NCBI GenBank assembly: GCA_017620315.1
Contig: JAFZQQ010000313.1
Span: 1-8,179 of the forward strand
Direction of reading: 5' to 3'
Length of the DNA: 8,179 bases
From: Oscillospiraceae bacterium
Lineage (GTDB): Bacteria; Bacillota; Clostridia; Oscillospirales; Oscillospiraceae
Shown here: one piece after another, positions 6,691-8,179 of the stretch
Layout: every line of letters starts with the position of its first letter
Position numbering within the stretch: the stretch's first letter is position 1
Translations under genes and position numbers: made by a program
Notes under the pieces: model-generated
Told to the model about the DNA's origin: nothing
The model's database searches: none
Seen by the model: the letters and a program-made list of their open reading frames with translations, nothing else

Positions 6691-8179
6691 ATGCAAAAGT
6701 TACTTTGGACGCCGTCCGAGGAAGTGAAGAACGGCTGCCGCATGGCGGACTTCATGCGCTTCGTCAACCGCCGCTGCGGGAGCGATTTCCATGAGTACAG
6801 CGAGCTGTACAAGTGGTCTGTCGACAACATTCCCGACTTCTGGGCGGCGATCTGGGACTATTTCGATATCATCTGCTCCAAGCCCTACGATACCGTCGTG
6901 GACGATCTGGGCAAATTCCCCGGCGCGCGCTGGTTCGAGGGCGCAAAGCTCAACTACGCCGAGAATATCCTCCGCTTCTGCGACCGTGACGGGATCGCCA
7001 TCACCTTCCGCGGCGAGGATTATCTGCGCACGGAGCTTACGCGCCGCGAGCTGAAGAGCACCGTCGAGCGCCTTGCCACCGCGTTTCGCAACGAGGGCGT
7101 CAAGCCCGGCGACACCATTGCGGGCTATCTTCCCAACCTGCCCGAGACCATCATTGCCATGCTCGCCGCCGCCGCCGTCGGCGCGACGTGGTGCTCCTGC
7201 GCCACCGACATCGGCGCGGGCGCGGCCATCGACCGCGTGGGCCAGATCCACCCCACGATACTTGTCACCACCGACGGCTACCGCTACAAGGGCAAGACCT
7301 TCTCCACGCTTCCCAACGTGAAGGAGATCGCCGCGGGCATCCCCTCGCTCAAGCGCGTCGTGGTCGTACACTACGCCGGCGAGCCGGAGCTCTCCGATAT
7401 CCCCATGGCGGTGCGCTTCGAGGACTATCTGGCGCCCGCGCCGAAGGACTTTGCCTATGAGCAGGTGCCCGCGTCTCATCCGCTGGTCGTCATGTTCTCC
7501 TCCGGTACCACCGGGAAGCCCAAGTGCATGGTGCAGTCCCACGCGGGCATCCTGGTCAATCAGCTCAAGGAGCTGACCCTGCACTGCAATATACAGGAAG
7601 GAAGCAAACTGCTTTATATTACCACCTGTAGTTGGATGATGTGGAACTGGCAGGCCGCGGCTCTCGGCACGGGCGCGGAGCTGTGCCTCTTCGAGGGCAA
7701 TCCCTCCTATCCCGACGACGCCGCCATCTGGAAGGTGCTTGAGGAGGAGAAGGTCACGGACTTCGGCCTCTCCGCGAGCTATATCCACATGCTCATCGCG
7801 CATGATTTCAGTCCCCGTCAGCATGCAGACCTCAGCGCCCTGCGCGCGATCTCGCAGACGGGCTCCGCGCTCTCCGACGCGGGCTGGGAATTCGTCTACA
7901 GCGAGATCAAGAAGGACTATCACTTCAACTCCATCGCCGGCGGCACGGACATCAACGGCTGCTTCGGCATCGGCAACATGATGATACCGGTCTACAGCGG
8001 CGAGCTCTCCGCCCTCGGTCTCGGCGAAAAGGTGGAGTGCTATGACGAGAATGGCAAGCCCATCCGCGATTGCGAGGGCGAGCTGGTCTGCGAGAAGCCC
8101 ATCCCTTCCATGCCTCTGTACTTCTGGGACGATCCCAAGGGCGAGCGCTACTTCAACGCCTATTTCACCGTGTACCCCG
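6691..8179 (+). CDS. aacS: acetoacetyl-CoA synthetase (acetoacetate-CoA ligase), 3'-truncated by the window edge
   Basis: The first 496 residues of an adenylate-forming enzyme are visible; the family is usually about 650 long, so roughly the last quarter is missing. The ATP-binding motif FSSGTTGKPK is at 269-278, the acetoacetyl-CoA synthetase hallmark TTCSWMMWNW at 311-320, NSIAGGTDI at 413-421 and GELVCEKPIPSMP at 462-474. The N-terminus (LWTPSEE, KWSVDNIPDFWAAIW) is the ACS-type N-terminal region. The hinge and catalytic-lysine C-terminal domain fall beyond the edge. It would use ATP to convert acetoacetate, released by Kce, to acetoacetyl-CoA. AGGAGG at 6675-6680 lies ten bases before the ATG. 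A 74-base gap with a hairpin separates it from kamE; no convincing promoter is seen there, so it is probably cotranscribed. Confidence 0.93.
   Translation, partial: MQKLLWTPSEEVKNGCRMADFMRFVNRRCGSDFHEYSELYKWSVDNIPDFWAAIWDYFDIICSKPYDTVVDDLGKFPGARWFEGAKLNYAENILRFCDRDGIAITFRGEDYLRTELTRRELKSTVERLATAFRNEGVKPGDTIAGYLPNLPETIIAMLAAAAVGATWCSCATDIGAGAAIDRVGQIHPTILVTTDGYRYKGKTFSTLPNVKEIAAGIPSLKRVVVVHYAGEPELSDIPMAVRFEDYLAPAPKDFAYEQVPASHPLVVMFSSGTTGKPKCMVQSHAGILVNQLKELTLHCNIQEGSKLLYITTCSWMMWNWQAAALGTGAELCLFEGNPSYPDDAAIWKVLEEEKVTDFGLSASYIHMLIAHDFSPRQHADLSALRAISQTGSALSDAGWEFVYSEIKKDYHFNSIAGGTDINGCFGIGNMMIPVYSGELSALGLGEKVECYDENGKPIRDCEGELVCEKPIPSMPLYFWDDPKGERYFNAYFTVYP

Noticed and set aside
1..8179. CRISPR arrays, tRNA or rRNA genes, insertion sequences, or signs of a phage or defence system.
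   Set aside because: No spaced direct repeats, structural RNA motifs, transposase motifs or terminal inverted repeats were seen; the window is a coherent metabolic operon.

Overview
The window holds most of a lysine-fermentation gene cluster, all on the + strand. The organism is probably an anaerobic, GC-rich member of the Bacillota (Clostridia / Oscillospirales type). This is inferred from three things: strong G/C third-position bias in the genes, a TATAAT promoter with GGAGG ribosome binding sites, and a transcriptional lysine riboswitch in front of a butyrate-forming amino-acid fermentation pathway. The species cannot be named from this sequence.

Layout. Bases 1-328 are the 3' end of a MutS-like ATPase gene, best read as kamC, a subunit of the lysine 5,6-aminomutase reactivase. 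Bases 329-674 are non-coding and regulatory: a weak possible terminator for kamC, a promoter, a complete lysine riboswitch aptamer (about 441-601) and an intrinsic terminator (594-632). Six tightly packed genes follow: kal (675-1055), kce (1063-1881), kdd (1925-2968), kamA (2987-4234), kamD (4239-5831) and kamE (5828-6616). After a hairpin at the kamE stop comes an acetoacetyl-CoA synthetase gene, aacS (6691 to the right edge, truncated).

How they work together. KamA turns L-lysine into L-beta-lysine. KamDE (B12 and PLP) turns that into 3,5-diaminohexanoate, and Kdd deaminates it oxidatively to 3-keto-5-aminohexanoate. Kce cleaves this with acetyl-CoA to acetoacetate and 3-aminobutyryl-CoA, and Kal removes ammonia to give crotonyl-CoA, the precursor of butyryl-CoA. 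AacS would activate the acetoacetate to acetoacetyl-CoA. The gene order runs roughly opposite to the pathway order.

The most interesting feature is the control logic. The 3' strand of riboswitch helix P1 lies inside the 5' arm of the terminator. Lysine binding should therefore block termination and turn the operon ON. This is the reverse of the usual lysine riboswitch, which shuts off biosynthesis or uptake, and it suits a catabolic operon.
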